From an uncultured Lachnospiraceae bacterium (GTDB taxonomy: Bacteria; Bacillota; Clostridia; Lachnospirales; Lachnospiraceae), in contig CAJUKA010000003.1 of NCBI GenBank assembly GCA_910586585.1, positions 84,611 through 148,610 of the forward strand: DNA of 64,000 nt. The letters are read 5' to 3'. The notes under the pieces were generated by a model that had not been told where the DNA came from, searched no databases, and was given only the letters and a program-made list of their open reading frames with translations. The position numbers and the translations under genes were made by a program. Positions 35,048 through 43,325 of this stretch are shown piece after piece (position 1 is the stretch's first letter; each line of letters begins with the position of its first letter).

Positions 35048-36250
35048 CTAATTTATTCGAATCATTGACAAAATGTTCCCGAATTGTCCTGCTTTTTCCT
35101 GATATGCTGCTTCTGTCATCTCTTCCGTCACAAAGCCACACTCGCCAGGCACAACATCCGCAAACATTGAAACCTCTCCAAACACTGCCTCTATCTGTTC
35201 CTGTGGTGTCTGCCCCATGCGCACAAAAAACCTTCTAACAGCGCCGTCAATTGGAGAAATTTCTAATTTTTCATCGTCCCACTCCACTGCAAGATGCTTT
35301 CCTTCATGTTTTGCACAGTCAATCACATCTGCTACAACTGCGCTTGCAGTCGCGAGCTTTCCTGCTCCCTTTCCATAGTACATCGTCTCTCCGCCCATGT
35401 TGCCATTTATGAGAATCGCATTAAATACACCCTTTACTGCATAAAGCGGATTTTCAGGCTTTACTATAAAAGGTGCTACAATTGCATAATGTTTCTTGTC
35501 TTTTTTCACACTTTTGGCAAAAAGTTTAATTGTTGCCCCCATCTTTTTGGCATAGAGAAAATCTTTGTCCGAAATCGCTGTAATTCCAACGGTTGTAATA
35601 TCCTGAAAATCTACATTTTTGCCATATGCAAGTGATGTAAGAATCGAAATTTTTCGACATGCATCCAAGCCAAGAATATCCGCATCTGGGTTTCGTTCCG
35701 CATATCCTTTTTCCTGCGCTCTTTTGAGTACATCTTCAAATGCCAGTCCTTCTGTTTCCATCTTGGTGAGTATATAATTCGTTGTTCCATTTAAAATTCC
35801 TGTAATTGATAAGATATCCTCCTGCACCAGAGATGTGCGAAGGGGTCTAATAATTGGAATTCCGCCGCCAACACTCGCTTCAAATAAATAACTGCACTGA
35901 TGTGCTTTTGCAATTTTTAAGAGTTCACATCCATGCTTTTCCACAAGTTCTTTGTTGGAAGTGCAAACACTTTTGCCGCTCTCAAGCGCGCGTTTTGTAA
36001 AGTCGTATGCTGGCCTCTCGCCGCCCATTGTCTCACAGACAATCGACACTTCTGGATCGTTGATAATCGTATCAATATCGTGCACTAATATCTGCTGTAC
36101 TGGATCGCCTTCAAACTCCCGCAAATCAAGCACATATTTAACCTCTATTCTATCATTCATCTTATCTGCAATCATATCTTGATTCTTTTTGAGAACTTCA
36201 AATACGCCGCTTCCCACAGTACCATATCCTAATATTGCTACTTTAACCAT
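35048..36250 (-). CDS. hom: Homoserine dehydrogenase
   Basis: 400 residues. NAD(P) loop VAILGYGTVGSGVFEVL (4-20), substrate site SVGGGIPIIRPLR and GILNGTTNYILTKME, then ADILGLDACRKISIL with the catalytic Asp/Lys region. It reduces aspartate semialdehyde to homoserine. The protein stops without the full C-terminal ACT domain of longer Hom proteins; a separate ACT protein is encoded just upstream (14 bases), which may supply the regulatory function. AGGAGG lies well placed before the ATG. Confidence 0.95.
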   Translation of the reverse strand: MVKVAILGYGTVGSGVFEVLKKNQDMIADKMNDRIEVKYVLDLREFEGDPVQQILVHDIDTIINDPEVSIVCETMGGERPAYDFTKRALESGKSVCTSNKELVEKHGCELLKIAKAHQCSYLFEASVGGGIPIIRPLRTSLVQEDILSITGILNGTTNYILTKMETEGLAFEDVLKRAQEKGYAERNPDADILGLDACRKISILTSLAYGKNVDFQDITTVGITAISDKDFLYAKKMGATIKLFAKSVKKDKKHYAIVAPFIVKPENPLYAVKGVFNAILINGNMGGETMYYGKGAGKLATASAVVADVIDCAKHEGKHLAVEWDDEKLEISPIDGAVRRFFVRMGQTPQEQIEAVFGEVSMFADVVPGECGFVTEEMTEAAYQEKAGQFGNILSMIRIN

Positions 36251-36264
36251 CTTCCTATGTCCTC

Positions 36265-36708
36265 CTATTCCCTGCCCAGCACTTTTACATTGTGCACGCC
36301 GCTTCTTTTTTCTATTTCTGCCACCATCTCTGATACATCGCCCGTCGTGTCAAGGATTTGTACGCTCAGTGATAATGACGCAATGCCGTTAATCGGTATT
36401 GTCTGGTGTATGGTAAGAATATTGGCGCCAAAGTCTGCCACTACCTTTAACACATCCGACAAAAGCCCTGGTTTATCGTCCATGCTGCATGCAAAAGTAA
36501 TCGTCTTGCCCCTTGCAGAATCATGAAACGGAAAGATATCATCCTTATATTTATAATAAGAGCTCCTGCTGATGCCCACACGTTCAACTGCTTCCTGTAC
36601 TGATAATACCTTATTGGTCTCCAAAAGCCGGTTTACTTCAACTACCTTTAGAAGCACCTCTGGTAACGCTCTCTTCCTAACGACGAAGTAAGCTGTTGTT
36701 TTATCCAT
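36265..36708 (-). CDS. ACT-domain regulatory protein (PheB/UPF0735 type)
   Basis: 147 residues. The N-terminal ~65 residues include a helix-turn-helix-like stretch (SVQEAVERVGISRSSYYKYKDDIFPF), followed by an ACT domain (TITFACSMDDKPGLLSDVLKVVADFGANILTIHQTIPINGIASLSLSV). This is the PheB-type ACT protein often encoded next to hom in Firmicutes; its precise role is not settled. It is the first gene of the ACT-hom-lysC series and probably senses an amino acid, threonine being the natural guess from context. Confidence 0.9.
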   Translation of the reverse strand: MDKTTAYFVVRKRALPEVLLKVVEVNRLLETNKVLSVQEAVERVGISRSSYYKYKDDIFPFHDSARGKTITFACSMDDKPGLLSDVLKVVADFGANILTIHQTIPINGIASLSLSVQILDTTGDVSEMVAEIEKRSGVHNVKVLGRE

Positions 36709-36868
36709 ATGATCATCATTTCCTTCTACCTTATATTAATCCCCTACGCCACTTTTGGCGGTTCAATCATTCACACAATTGTCGTTTCCTACAATATCGA
36801 AAACATCTTTTATGTTTCCCCTATGAGGACATTTGTGCGCCACTGCAATACATATTATCATAGCATTC

Positions 36869-36900
36869 AAAAAAGTGCAACCCTTAAATTGCACTTTTTT
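36869..36900 (-). terminator. Rho-independent terminator downstream of amylosucrase
   Basis: AAAAAAGTGCAA and TTGCACTTTTTT form a perfect 12-base stem with an 8-base loop. Being T-rich on both sides it can work either way; it sits after the amylosucrase gene on the minus strand and ahead of the ACT-hom-lysC genes. Confidence 0.88.
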
Positions 36901-36919
36901 AGAATAATAGTTGTATATT

Positions 36920-37074
36920 GTTACTTTTCACACCCGCGCCATGCACTTGCTGCATGGCGTCGGAGCAAGCGCCAAAATGCGTGCTTTTTAGCATTTTGTG
37001 TGCATCAATTGTTGCAATTCACACCGAAATCGTTGTAAGTATATGAGAAATCTGGCGTAAGTGTGAATTGTAAC
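36920..37074. repeat. Multi-arm inverted-repeat element after amylosucrase
   Basis: Outer arms GTTACTTTTCACAC (36920) and GTGTGAATTGTAAC (37061) are near-complementary. An inner copy GTTGCAATTCACAC lies at 37011. Inside are CGCCATGCA/TGCATGGCG and CAAAATGC/GCATTTTG stems. The 409-base gap 36709-37117 holds this element plus the terminator at 36869 and no gene that I can support. Confidence 0.7.
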
Positions 37075-37117
37075 TGTATATTCGTTAATGGCATTGCACT
37101 GAATAGCAGCTGTATAT

Positions 37118-39064
37118 TTATTCATTCTTTTTTAAATAATAGTAACCGTATGCTGGCAGGCTGATTTCGTTTAAACGCTTCTTTGTTCCCGAAATCAGCT
37201 CTGTAAATTCTCCATCTTCTCCATCAATATATAATGTCTTGTCATATTCACTAAAGTTAAACAGACCTACAATCTTCTCTCCTTCAAACGCTCTTACAAT
37301 ACTTAAAACAGAGCGATCCTTCGTTTCGATTGTCCATGTATCCGCATTGGTCACAAATACTTTTTCTGCCTTACGGATTTTCTCCAGGTTGCTCAATGCG
37401 TGGAAGAGTTTCTCCTCGACAGTACCAGGCTTTGAAATGTTTTCTGCCAGATTCCAATTCATTGCCCCACGGTGAATGTACCTTGAATCAGCCGCTTTAT
37501 TGGGATTTTCTTTATATGTATAATCATTTACCTGTCCAACCTCATCTCCGCTGTAGAGCACTGGAATACCGGACTGCATAAACATATAAGCGTGCAGCAT
37601 TACGTCCAATCTGACAGCTCTTTCCATCGCCGCTTCATTCTGTTCAAAACCGGCTTTCTCAATACCGCACATTGATGCAGTTGTTCCGCAGAATCTGGCA
37701 TCTCCCGTAATCGGATCTGCATTGTAAAGTTCACCGCGGCTGTTGCTCTCCCCTGCATATCCCTGGAAATAATCGTTGAGATATTGTTTGTGGGCGCGCT
37801 CCTCAATTCCTGCCATCTTCAGCGTATCATAATCGAGTCCCCATCCAATATCATCATGGCAGCGCAGATAATTCAAAAACACATAATCTTTTGGAAGTGA
37901 ATTGACAATATCAAGCTGTTTTTTCAGCAGGCTAATATCCCTTGTCGCCACACTATGCCATGTTGTTGCCATTGTAGTTACATTGTAAAGCATATGGCAT
38001 TCCGGTTTCTCAACGCTTCCAAAATAAGGCACTACTTTTTCAGGTTCCATCACAACTTCACCAAGGAGTAGAACACCTGGACATACAATCTCACTAATCA
38101 TACGCATCATACGAACAATCGTATGTACTTGTTTTAAGTTGCGGCATGGCGTATTGAGTTCCTTCCATATATAGGGAACTGCATCAATTCGAACAATATC
38201 AATTCCTCTGTTTGCCAAGTACAGGAAATTGTACATCATCTCATTAAAAACTCTTGGGTTCTTGTAGTTCAAATCCCACTGATATGGATAAAATGTTGTC
38301 ATTACAAAGTGATTTGCATCTGGAAGCCATGTAAAGTTTCCTGGCGCCGTTGTAGGGAATACCTGTGGAACTGTCTTTTCATATAATGTAGGTATATATG
38401 AATTATCAAAGAAGAAATAACGGCTCATGTATTCCCCATCGCCCTGACGTGCTCTTTTGGCCCATTCATGGTCTTCTGAGGTATGGTTCATAACAAAATC
38501 CATGCACACATTGATGCCCTTTTTGTGACAGGCTGTCGTCAGACTCTCCAAGTCTTCCATAGAACCTAAGTTCTCCTGCACTTTTCTAAAATCGGATACT
38601 GCATACCCGCCGTCAGAACGTCCTTCCGGTGTCTCAAGAAACGGCATTAAATGCACATAATTTACATTGCATTGTTCAATATAATCCAGCTTGGATTCCA
38701 CGCCTTTCATATTTCCGGCGAAATTGTCAATGTAAAACATCATACCCAGCATATCATTTTGTTTGTACCAGTCTTTGCTGGTTTCGCGGCTGCTGTCCAT
38801 TGATTTCAATTCCTGATTGCGTTCTTTGAAAAAGCGCTCCATATTGTCACACAGTTCAGCAAACATCGAACTATTGTTATACAATTCCATATAGAGCCAG
38901 CGCAGTTCATCTAGATGGCGTTCAAAACGCTTGGCGTATATTTTTTCTGCATCTGCTTCTTCTACCACAGGTGCCTGAACTGGTTCACTTTTTTTTGTGC
39001 TTTTTGTTTTTGCAGTAGTGGTACTGCCTTTTTTACTACTTTTTTTACTGTTTTTTGCTGCCAC
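37118..39064 (-). CDS. Amylosucrase-like GH13 enzyme
   Basis: 648 residues, close to known amylosucrases. A Lys/Ser/Thr-rich, probably disordered tail fills residues 1-32. An alpha-helical N domain follows (about 40-95), then the GH13 barrel: GVESKLDYIEQCNVNYVHLMPF, DGGYAVSDFR, CMDFVMNHTSEDHEWA, YQWDLNYKNPRVF. The nucleophile is Asp294 in VRIDAVPYIWK, the acid-base Glu336 in LLLGEVV, and the third carboxylate Asp404 in RCHDDIGW. These fit GH13_4 amylosucrase, which moves glucose from sucrose to an alpha-1,4-glucan and releases fructose. There is no signal peptide, so it is intracellular. The fructokinase gene just upstream would use the fructose. Sucrose hydrolase or phosphorylase activity is the alternative. 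Confidence 0.88.
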   Translation of the reverse strand: MAAKNSKKSSKKGSTTTAKTKSTKKSEPVQAPVVEEADAEKIYAKRFERHLDELRWLYMELYNNSSMFAELCDNMERFFKERNQELKSMDSSRETSKDWYKQNDMLGMMFYIDNFAGNMKGVESKLDYIEQCNVNYVHLMPFLETPEGRSDGGYAVSDFRKVQENLGSMEDLESLTTACHKKGINVCMDFVMNHTSEDHEWAKRARQGDGEYMSRYFFFDNSYIPTLYEKTVPQVFPTTAPGNFTWLPDANHFVMTTFYPYQWDLNYKNPRVFNEMMYNFLYLANRGIDIVRIDAVPYIWKELNTPCRNLKQVHTIVRMMRMISEIVCPGVLLLGEVVMEPEKVVPYFGSVEKPECHMLYNVTTMATTWHSVATRDISLLKKQLDIVNSLPKDYVFLNYLRCHDDIGWGLDYDTLKMAGIEERAHKQYLNDYFQGYAGESNSRGELYNADPITGDARFCGTTASMCGIEKAGFEQNEAAMERAVRLDVMLHAYMFMQSGIPVLYSGDEVGQVNDYTYKENPNKAADSRYIHRGAMNWNLAENISKPGTVEEKLFHALSNLEKIRKAEKVFVTNADTWTIETKDRSVLSIVRAFEGEKIVGLFNFSEYDKTLYIDGEDGEFTELISGTKKRLNEISLPAYGYYYLKKNE

Positions 39065-39079
39065 AGTATTTTCCTCCTA

Positions 39080-39205
39080 TTTTTAGTCCCGCTTCCCCTT
39101 CCAGCGCTCTGTATGCCAGAACAATTCTTTTCCGTCATTCTTGGTCAAGAATTGTTCTGCGCGCTGTTCGGGGGCGCTGTTTTTCTTTTTTAGTCCCGCT
39201 TCCCC
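39080..39205. repeat. 19-base direct repeats enclosing an inverted repeat, between fructokinase and amylosucrase genes
   Basis: TTTTTAGTCCCGCTTCCCC occurs at 39080 and again, identical, at 39187. Between them AGAACAATTCTT (39118) pairs with AAGAATTGTTCT (39147). The 153-base spacer of this two-gene operon is therefore a small duplicated structure that may set the relative expression of the two genes. Confidence 0.75.
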
Positions 39206-39217
39206 ACTCAAATTTAT

Positions 39218-40183
39218 TTACTTTCTGCTTTCTATCAGTGCCTTTACTTCATCGAGCCCTGGCATTACGCGCAGCGCTCCTTTTCTGGTTGTGATAATTG
39301 ATGCTGCTGCATTTGCAAAAGTAAGCATCGAAGAAAGTTTTTCTTCATCAAAATTTTCAAGCCCATATTCTAAAACATGATACAGACAGCACGCCCCAAA
39401 CGTGTCTCCTGCCCCTGTTGTCTCGATTGTATTTTCCTGCAAAAAGGGTGCCACATCTACACACAAATCTTTATAATAAGCACGGCTTCCCTCTTTTCCC
39501 ATAGATAACATAATCAAGGGGATTTGATACTGGCGTCTCAGTTTGTTGATACCAGCGTCAAAATCTTCCTCCCCAGTAAACCACTGAATTTCATTGTCAG
39601 AGATTTTCAAAATATCACACTGTGAAAGGCCATATGCAACCTGTTCTTTTGCATCATCTAACGATTTCCAAAGCGGAGGCCGCAAATTGGGATCAAAAGA
39701 AATCAATGCTCCGTTTTCCTTAGCAATGCTAATTGCTTTCTTTGTCGCCTTGCGTACCTCGTCATGCGTCATGGACAGTGTGCCAAAGTGAAAGATTTTG
39801 GTATCTTTTAATAGTTCCTCATGCAGCTCTTCTTCCTTTAACATCATATCCGCACCAGGGTTTCTATAGAACGAAAAATCCCGATCCCCATCTGGAAAAG
39901 TTTCGACAAATGCAAGTGTTGTCCTTGCCTCCTCGTCCACAATCAGATTGGATGTATCAATTCCTACCTCTTCCAAAGTCGCCTTTAAACGGTTTCCAAA
40001 AATATCCTGTCCAACTTTACCAACAAAAGCCGTCTTTTTCCCAATTTTATTGAGCATGGACAATACATTGCAGGGAGCACCACCAGGATTTGCTTCATAA
40101 ACCGGATTCCCTTGGCTGCTTGTACCGTTTTCTGTGAAGTCAATCAGTAGTTCCCCCAATGCTACTACATCAAAAGTCTTCAT
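39218..40183 (-). CDS. scrK: Fructokinase (PfkB family)
   Basis: 321 residues with the PfkB/ribokinase fold. DVVALGELLIDFTENG and ANPGGAPCNVLSML at the N-terminus, GKVGQDIFGNRLKATLEEVGID, FDPNLRPPLWKSLDDAK, and the catalytic ETTGAGDTFGACCLY (Asp base near residue 259). Closest in pattern to bacterial fructokinases. It phosphorylates fructose to fructose 6-phosphate and precedes the amylosucrase-like gene, so the pair would handle intracellular sucrose. No sucrose transporter is present in the window. The gene name is by analogy. Confidence 0.88.
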   Translation of the reverse strand: MKTFDVVALGELLIDFTENGTSSQGNPVYEANPGGAPCNVLSMLNKIGKKTAFVGKVGQDIFGNRLKATLEEVGIDTSNLIVDEEARTTLAFVETFPDGDRDFSFYRNPGADMMLKEEELHEELLKDTKIFHFGTLSMTHDEVRKATKKAISIAKENGALISFDPNLRPPLWKSLDDAKEQVAYGLSQCDILKISDNEIQWFTGEEDFDAGINKLRRQYQIPLIMLSMGKEGSRAYYKDLCVDVAPFLQENTIETTGAGDTFGACCLYHVLEYGLENFDEEKLSSMLTFANAAASIITTRKGALRVMPGLDEVKALIESRK

Positions 40184-40306
40184 CTTATTTTCCTCCTCTT
40201 CTTTTATGTGTACTTCTACAAATCAAAAATTTGACATCTCGAAAGTACATTTATCATGCTGAAAAAAAGTGCAGCCACTCTCATGACTGCATCTTCTCTC
40301 AAAACA

Positions 40307-40492
40307 GTAACAATTCAGCCATGCCCATTCATAAGTTGTCGGGTTGTACATTCTGACAGTTCATTGAAGCTATTTCCGACAACTTATTTCATGTTGGGCA
40401 TCTGCCCTATAAAATTGAATATACAAAGTGCCTTGTAAGAACAATTCTCCAACGCATTTGGTATATTCAATTTTGCATGACCGAACTGTTAC
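40307..40492. repeat. Large nested inverted-repeat element upstream of hisK
   Basis: Outer arms GTAACAATTCAG (40307) and CGAACTGTTAC (40482). Inside: ATGCCC/GGGCAT, ATAAGTTGTCGG (40331) with CCGACAACTTAT (40376), and AAAATTGAATATAC (40411) with GTATATTCAATTTT (40461). It is a four-armed structure of about 186 bases in the 565-base spacer 40184-40748, which holds no gene I can support. It shares its outer arms with the element at 50052-50191. Confidence 0.8.
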
Positions 40493-40598
40493 TCAAAATA
40501 TGTATCAGGTTAATCTATGCAATCATAACCTTACAAATTAATTGTACCTCACCTCCCTGCAAATTGTCCACAAAAATATCATTTTCTAAAAAATTTTC

Positions 40599-40655
40599 GT
40601 AACAGTCCAGCCTTGCTCATTCATAAGTTGTTGCGTTGTACATTCTGACAGTTGA
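40599..40655. repeat. Partial copy of the 40307 element
   Basis: The 57 bases match 40307-40363 with few changes (GTAACAgTcCAGCC..., CATTCATAAGTTGT, GTTGTACATTCTGACAGTTGA), but the right-hand arms are missing. The copy ends where the hisK promoter begins. Confidence 0.8.
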
Positions 40656-40680
40656 TTTTTTAAACGACTGTAATTATAAT
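40652..40680 (+). promoter_or_regulatory. Sigma-A promoter of hisK
   Basis: TTGATT and TATAAT with a 17-base spacer. The -35 box lies in the last bases of the partial repeat copy, so the repeat may have supplied part of the promoter. The ATG follows at 40749. Confidence 0.75.
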
Positions 40681-40748
40681 GATACCTAATAGCAATACGC
40701 TTAAGTTTACAGGAAACTCACAGATCTTGAAAGGAACATCATTACAAA

Positions 40749-41537
40749 ATGAATACAATAAAAACAAATTTTCATACACATTCACAGCGCTGCGGTCATG
40801 CTGACGGAATCGAAGAAGATTACATAAAATCAGCTATCTCATGCGGAGTTTCTGAACTAGGCTTCTCCGATCACGGTCCCTATCCCGATTTTGATTTTGG
40901 ACTTCGGATGCCATTTTGCGAGCTGCCCAAATATTTAGAAGCGCTTGATGCCCTGATTCCAAAATATCAAAAAGAAATCACAATCAAAAAAGGTCTTGAA
41001 ATTGAATATCTGCCAAAATACCAAGATTATTATGAAGATCTACTCACCAAATGGGACATTGAATATCTGTTGATGGGAGAACATTTTTATCTAAATGCCC
41101 AAGGAGAAGAGACCAATATTTATGGCAGTGCTTCTACCACCAGTCAGTTTATCGCCTACGCACAGACTATCGCAGAAGGCATGAAAACTGGACTCTTTAA
41201 AGCGGTGGCACATCCGGATCTTTATATGCTCAATTCCTTTGCATGGGACGACAACTGCAAAAAAGCCGCCGATATCATTATTGACACGGCGGCGGCTACT
41301 GACACAATCCTAGAATACAACGCAAATGGGCTGCGGCGCGGACTGAAACCTTTTCCTGATGGTATCCGATACCCCTACCCTCATGATGCTTTCTGGGCTA
41401 TGGCGGCACAGGCTCCCATCAAAGTAATTGTTAGTTCAGACTGTCATAATCCAAAAGATGTCTGGGACGATTCTGTAGAATTGGCATATGAGAAACTGCA
41501 AAGCATTGGCATCCAGCCAGTGATGCATATTTTATAA
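40749..41537 (+). CDS. hisK: Histidinol-phosphatase, PHP family
   Basis: 262 residues. NFHTHSQRCGHADG at the N-terminus (metal-binding HTH and the typical RCxHA of HisK), GFSDHGPYP, KGLEIEYLP, LLMGEHF, AVAHPDLYM, and a C-terminal VSSDCHNPKDV complete the trinuclear metal site of the PHP fold. The family dephosphorylates histidinol phosphate in histidine synthesis; other PHP phosphatase substrates are possible. It stands alone, with a GAAAGGA site about 12 bases upstream and a hairpin terminator after it. Confidence 0.88.
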   Translation: MNTIKTNFHTHSQRCGHADGIEEDYIKSAISCGVSELGFSDHGPYPDFDFGLRMPFCELPKYLEALDALIPKYQKEITIKKGLEIEYLPKYQDYYEDLLTKWDIEYLLMGEHFYLNAQGEETNIYGSASTTSQFIAYAQTIAEGMKTGLFKAVAHPDLYMLNSFAWDDNCKKAADIIIDTAAATDTILEYNANGLRRGLKPFPDGIRYPYPHDAFWAMAAQAPIKVIVSSDCHNPKDVWDDSVELAYEKLQSIGIQPVMHIL

Positions 41538-41591
41538 GGCTTTATGGAGTGTTTGGGTTTGTTCACTTTGTTTTGTATGCAGAATTTGCTG

Positions 41592-41633
41592 CTGTTTACG
41601 CCTTCGATACATAAAATCGTAAGGCGTAAACAG
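41592..41633 (+). terminator. Hairpin terminator after hisK
   Basis: CTGTTTACGCCTTCGAT pairs with ATCGTAAGGCGTAAACAG (one bulged base) around an 8-base loop, followed by a T-rich stretch. It lies between convergent hisK and the pseudogene and could serve both. Confidence 0.65.
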
Positions 41634-41646
41634 TCACTTTCTTCTT

Positions 41647-42201
41647 TCATAAACAATAATGCAGCTTTCCATTCTTTTTTGCATTCAAATAAATCTGTTT
41701 GGACTGCTCTGACATATTTCTGCTCAAACACACACGCGATGAAGAAGAAGTTATTATCCCATCAAAAATAATGACATTTCCAAACGGTATCAGCGTTGCT
41801 TCCACAGCCTGCGGCATAGGAAATCCTTCCAGTATTTCTCTCCATGAAGAAACAATCCCTTTTACAATGTATACCTCACTATTTTCAATCGATATCAAAA
41901 CGGAACCGTCCCATAAATGCCTGTCTACTATAAAACCGCCCCTCACCGCTCTCTTCCAACTGCTGACAATCTCAGTTTCTTCTTCATCCAAGGCTTTAAA
42001 TCCCGACAAAATATATTCATCAATCACCCTTTTGTCATCCCATAATTTTTCTGAAATCTTCCTGATTTCTATTATTGGCAGTCCAATGGGAGATGTCATC
42101 CCAAAAAGATTCCTATTTATTTTATATTTTTGATTTACAAAATCTAATAATGGAATCCATAATTTATAAAATTACTTTGCCTCTTCGTTTGTTAATACCA
42201 T
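41647..42201 (-). pseudogene. Uncharacterised ~184-codon gene with an in-frame stop at codon 10
   Basis: A good ribosome site (GAGAGAGG, 7 bases before ATG 42201) opens a frame MVLTNEEAK that hits TAA at 42172-42174. It then continues in the same frame, open, as FYKLWIPLLDFVNQKYKI into the ~150-residue remainder (KALDEEETEIVSSWKRAVRGGFIVDRHL, VYIVKGIVSSWREIL, EATLIPFGNVIIFDGII) to its stop at 41647. The continuity across the stop suggests a nonsense mutation rather than two genes. Restart at the internal ATG 42099 could give a shortened protein. I recognise a conserved clostridial-type protein but no function. Confidence 0.75.
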
Positions 42202-42346
42202 ACAAATACCTCTCTCTAATAGTATACACGAATCCTTCATGTCAGAACAGTTTACTGCGACGAAACATGGTGGAAATCTCAAACTGCCGATTAAAAAATG
42301 AGTGCATCTGCATGATTTTTCAATCTACACTCCTATTTTAACTTTC

Positions 42347-43285
42347 TCACGGGTTGCATCGTTGACAAGGTTCATATCCGTCTGCAATCATCTCTTCTTT
42401 GGTACTAGTCACTTCTTTTCTGTTTTGTGCCTTTGTATCCGTAGCGCTTGCACAGTCTGGCAAATGGAACTTTTTGGTATTTTTATTCACAATATACTTC
42501 TGTGCTTCCTCCGTTTCTCCTGATGTTGCGCTTTGGGCATCTTTCTTTTCAGTAGAAAGCCAGCTTTCACCGGTTGCGTAATCAATCTCTACTCCCGGCT
42601 GATTGTTATACACAAATACATGAAAACAAATTCCTTCTCCACCATCTTCAACAGAATATGCTTCCATCTGAACACCTCTTGCCACCAACTCGTCACCATT
42701 AAAAATAGGCGTTACACGATAAAGAACATGATTTCCTGTAGATTTCACATAGTCTGCCACATCATTTTCAAACGGAAGCATCCCTGTAACATTCAAATAT
42801 CGTGTCCCCGTAATCAGATTTTTGTTATTTGCATTTTCCCCTGCAAGCTGAAAACCAATTAAATGACATCTGTTATATAAATATTTTCCATCCACTATAT
42901 CATATTTTATCAAATGCCAGCCCGAAGGCTTGATATGTCCTATCGCGCCGCGCTCCTCTGTTGGCATAAGCTCTTTGCAGATATTGGCATATGCCACACC
43001 ACACCGTTCAAGTTCATCCAATTCACTATAGTTTTCAAAAGCAGTCTTATCCTTTTTTTCTTTTTCCGTAAAAACAGGTTGATTCCCATTCAGTTCAACA
43101 TATGGCTTACCTGAATACGGCAAAATAGCGGACAAAATCTCATTGGAACTGTCAATATAAGGTTGTGATGTGCTCTCTTTTTGTATACTGGCGCTGTTGC
43201 TCCCCTGAAAGTCTGCGCTGCATCCCTGACACACTAGCAAAGCAAACAGCAGCAGCCATAAAATCCGACAATATTTTGTTTTCAT
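42347..43285 (-). CDS. Secreted lipoprotein DNA/RNA non-specific endonuclease
   Basis: About 312 residues. A lipoprotein signal (LLLFALLVCQGC, Cys about 22) is followed by a Ser-rich linker. The nuclease domain has GWHLIKYDIVDGKYLYNRCHLIGFQLAGENANNKNLITGTRYLN, the beta-beta-alpha metal motif with NRCH where many relatives have DRGH. A C-terminal ~45-residue domain (NKNTKKFHLPDCAS ... NRKEVTSTKEEMIADGYEPCQRCNP) has an Ada-type Cys/His zinc pattern. ATG 43285 has GGAGG 5 bases upstream. It probably degrades extracellular DNA for nutrition or uptake. It follows pcrA by 40 bases and may share its transcript. Confidence 0.9.
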   Translation of the reverse strand: MKTKYCRILWLLLFALLVCQGCSADFQGSNSASIQKESTSQPYIDSSNEILSAILPYSGKPYVELNGNQPVFTEKEKKDKTAFENYSELDELERCGVAYANICKELMPTEERGAIGHIKPSGWHLIKYDIVDGKYLYNRCHLIGFQLAGENANNKNLITGTRYLNVTGMLPFENDVADYVKSTGNHVLYRVTPIFNGDELVARGVQMEAYSVEDGGEGICFHVFVYNNQPGVEIDYATGESWLSTEKKDAQSATSGETEEAQKYIVNKNTKKFHLPDCASATDTKAQNRKEVTSTKEEMIADGYEPCQRCNP

Positions 43286-43325
43286 ACGTACCTCCATGTC
43301 TGTAATCATTCAATCACTACATTAC

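Noticed and set aside
36709..37038. A 109-codon plus-strand gene upstream of the ACT gene
   Set aside because: It has no ribosome site, contains a terminator hairpin and part of an inverted-repeat element, and shows no protein-like pattern.
37118..39064. Trehalose synthase or ordinary alpha-amylase
   Set aside because: The blocks around the three carboxylates and the helical N domain fit amylosucrase better, and there is no signal peptide or binding module.
40184..40748. A CRISPR array or small gene in the 565-base spacer
   Set aside because: The repeats are inverted and only partly duplicated, with no regular spacing; the short frames there have no ribosome sites and fall in palindromes.
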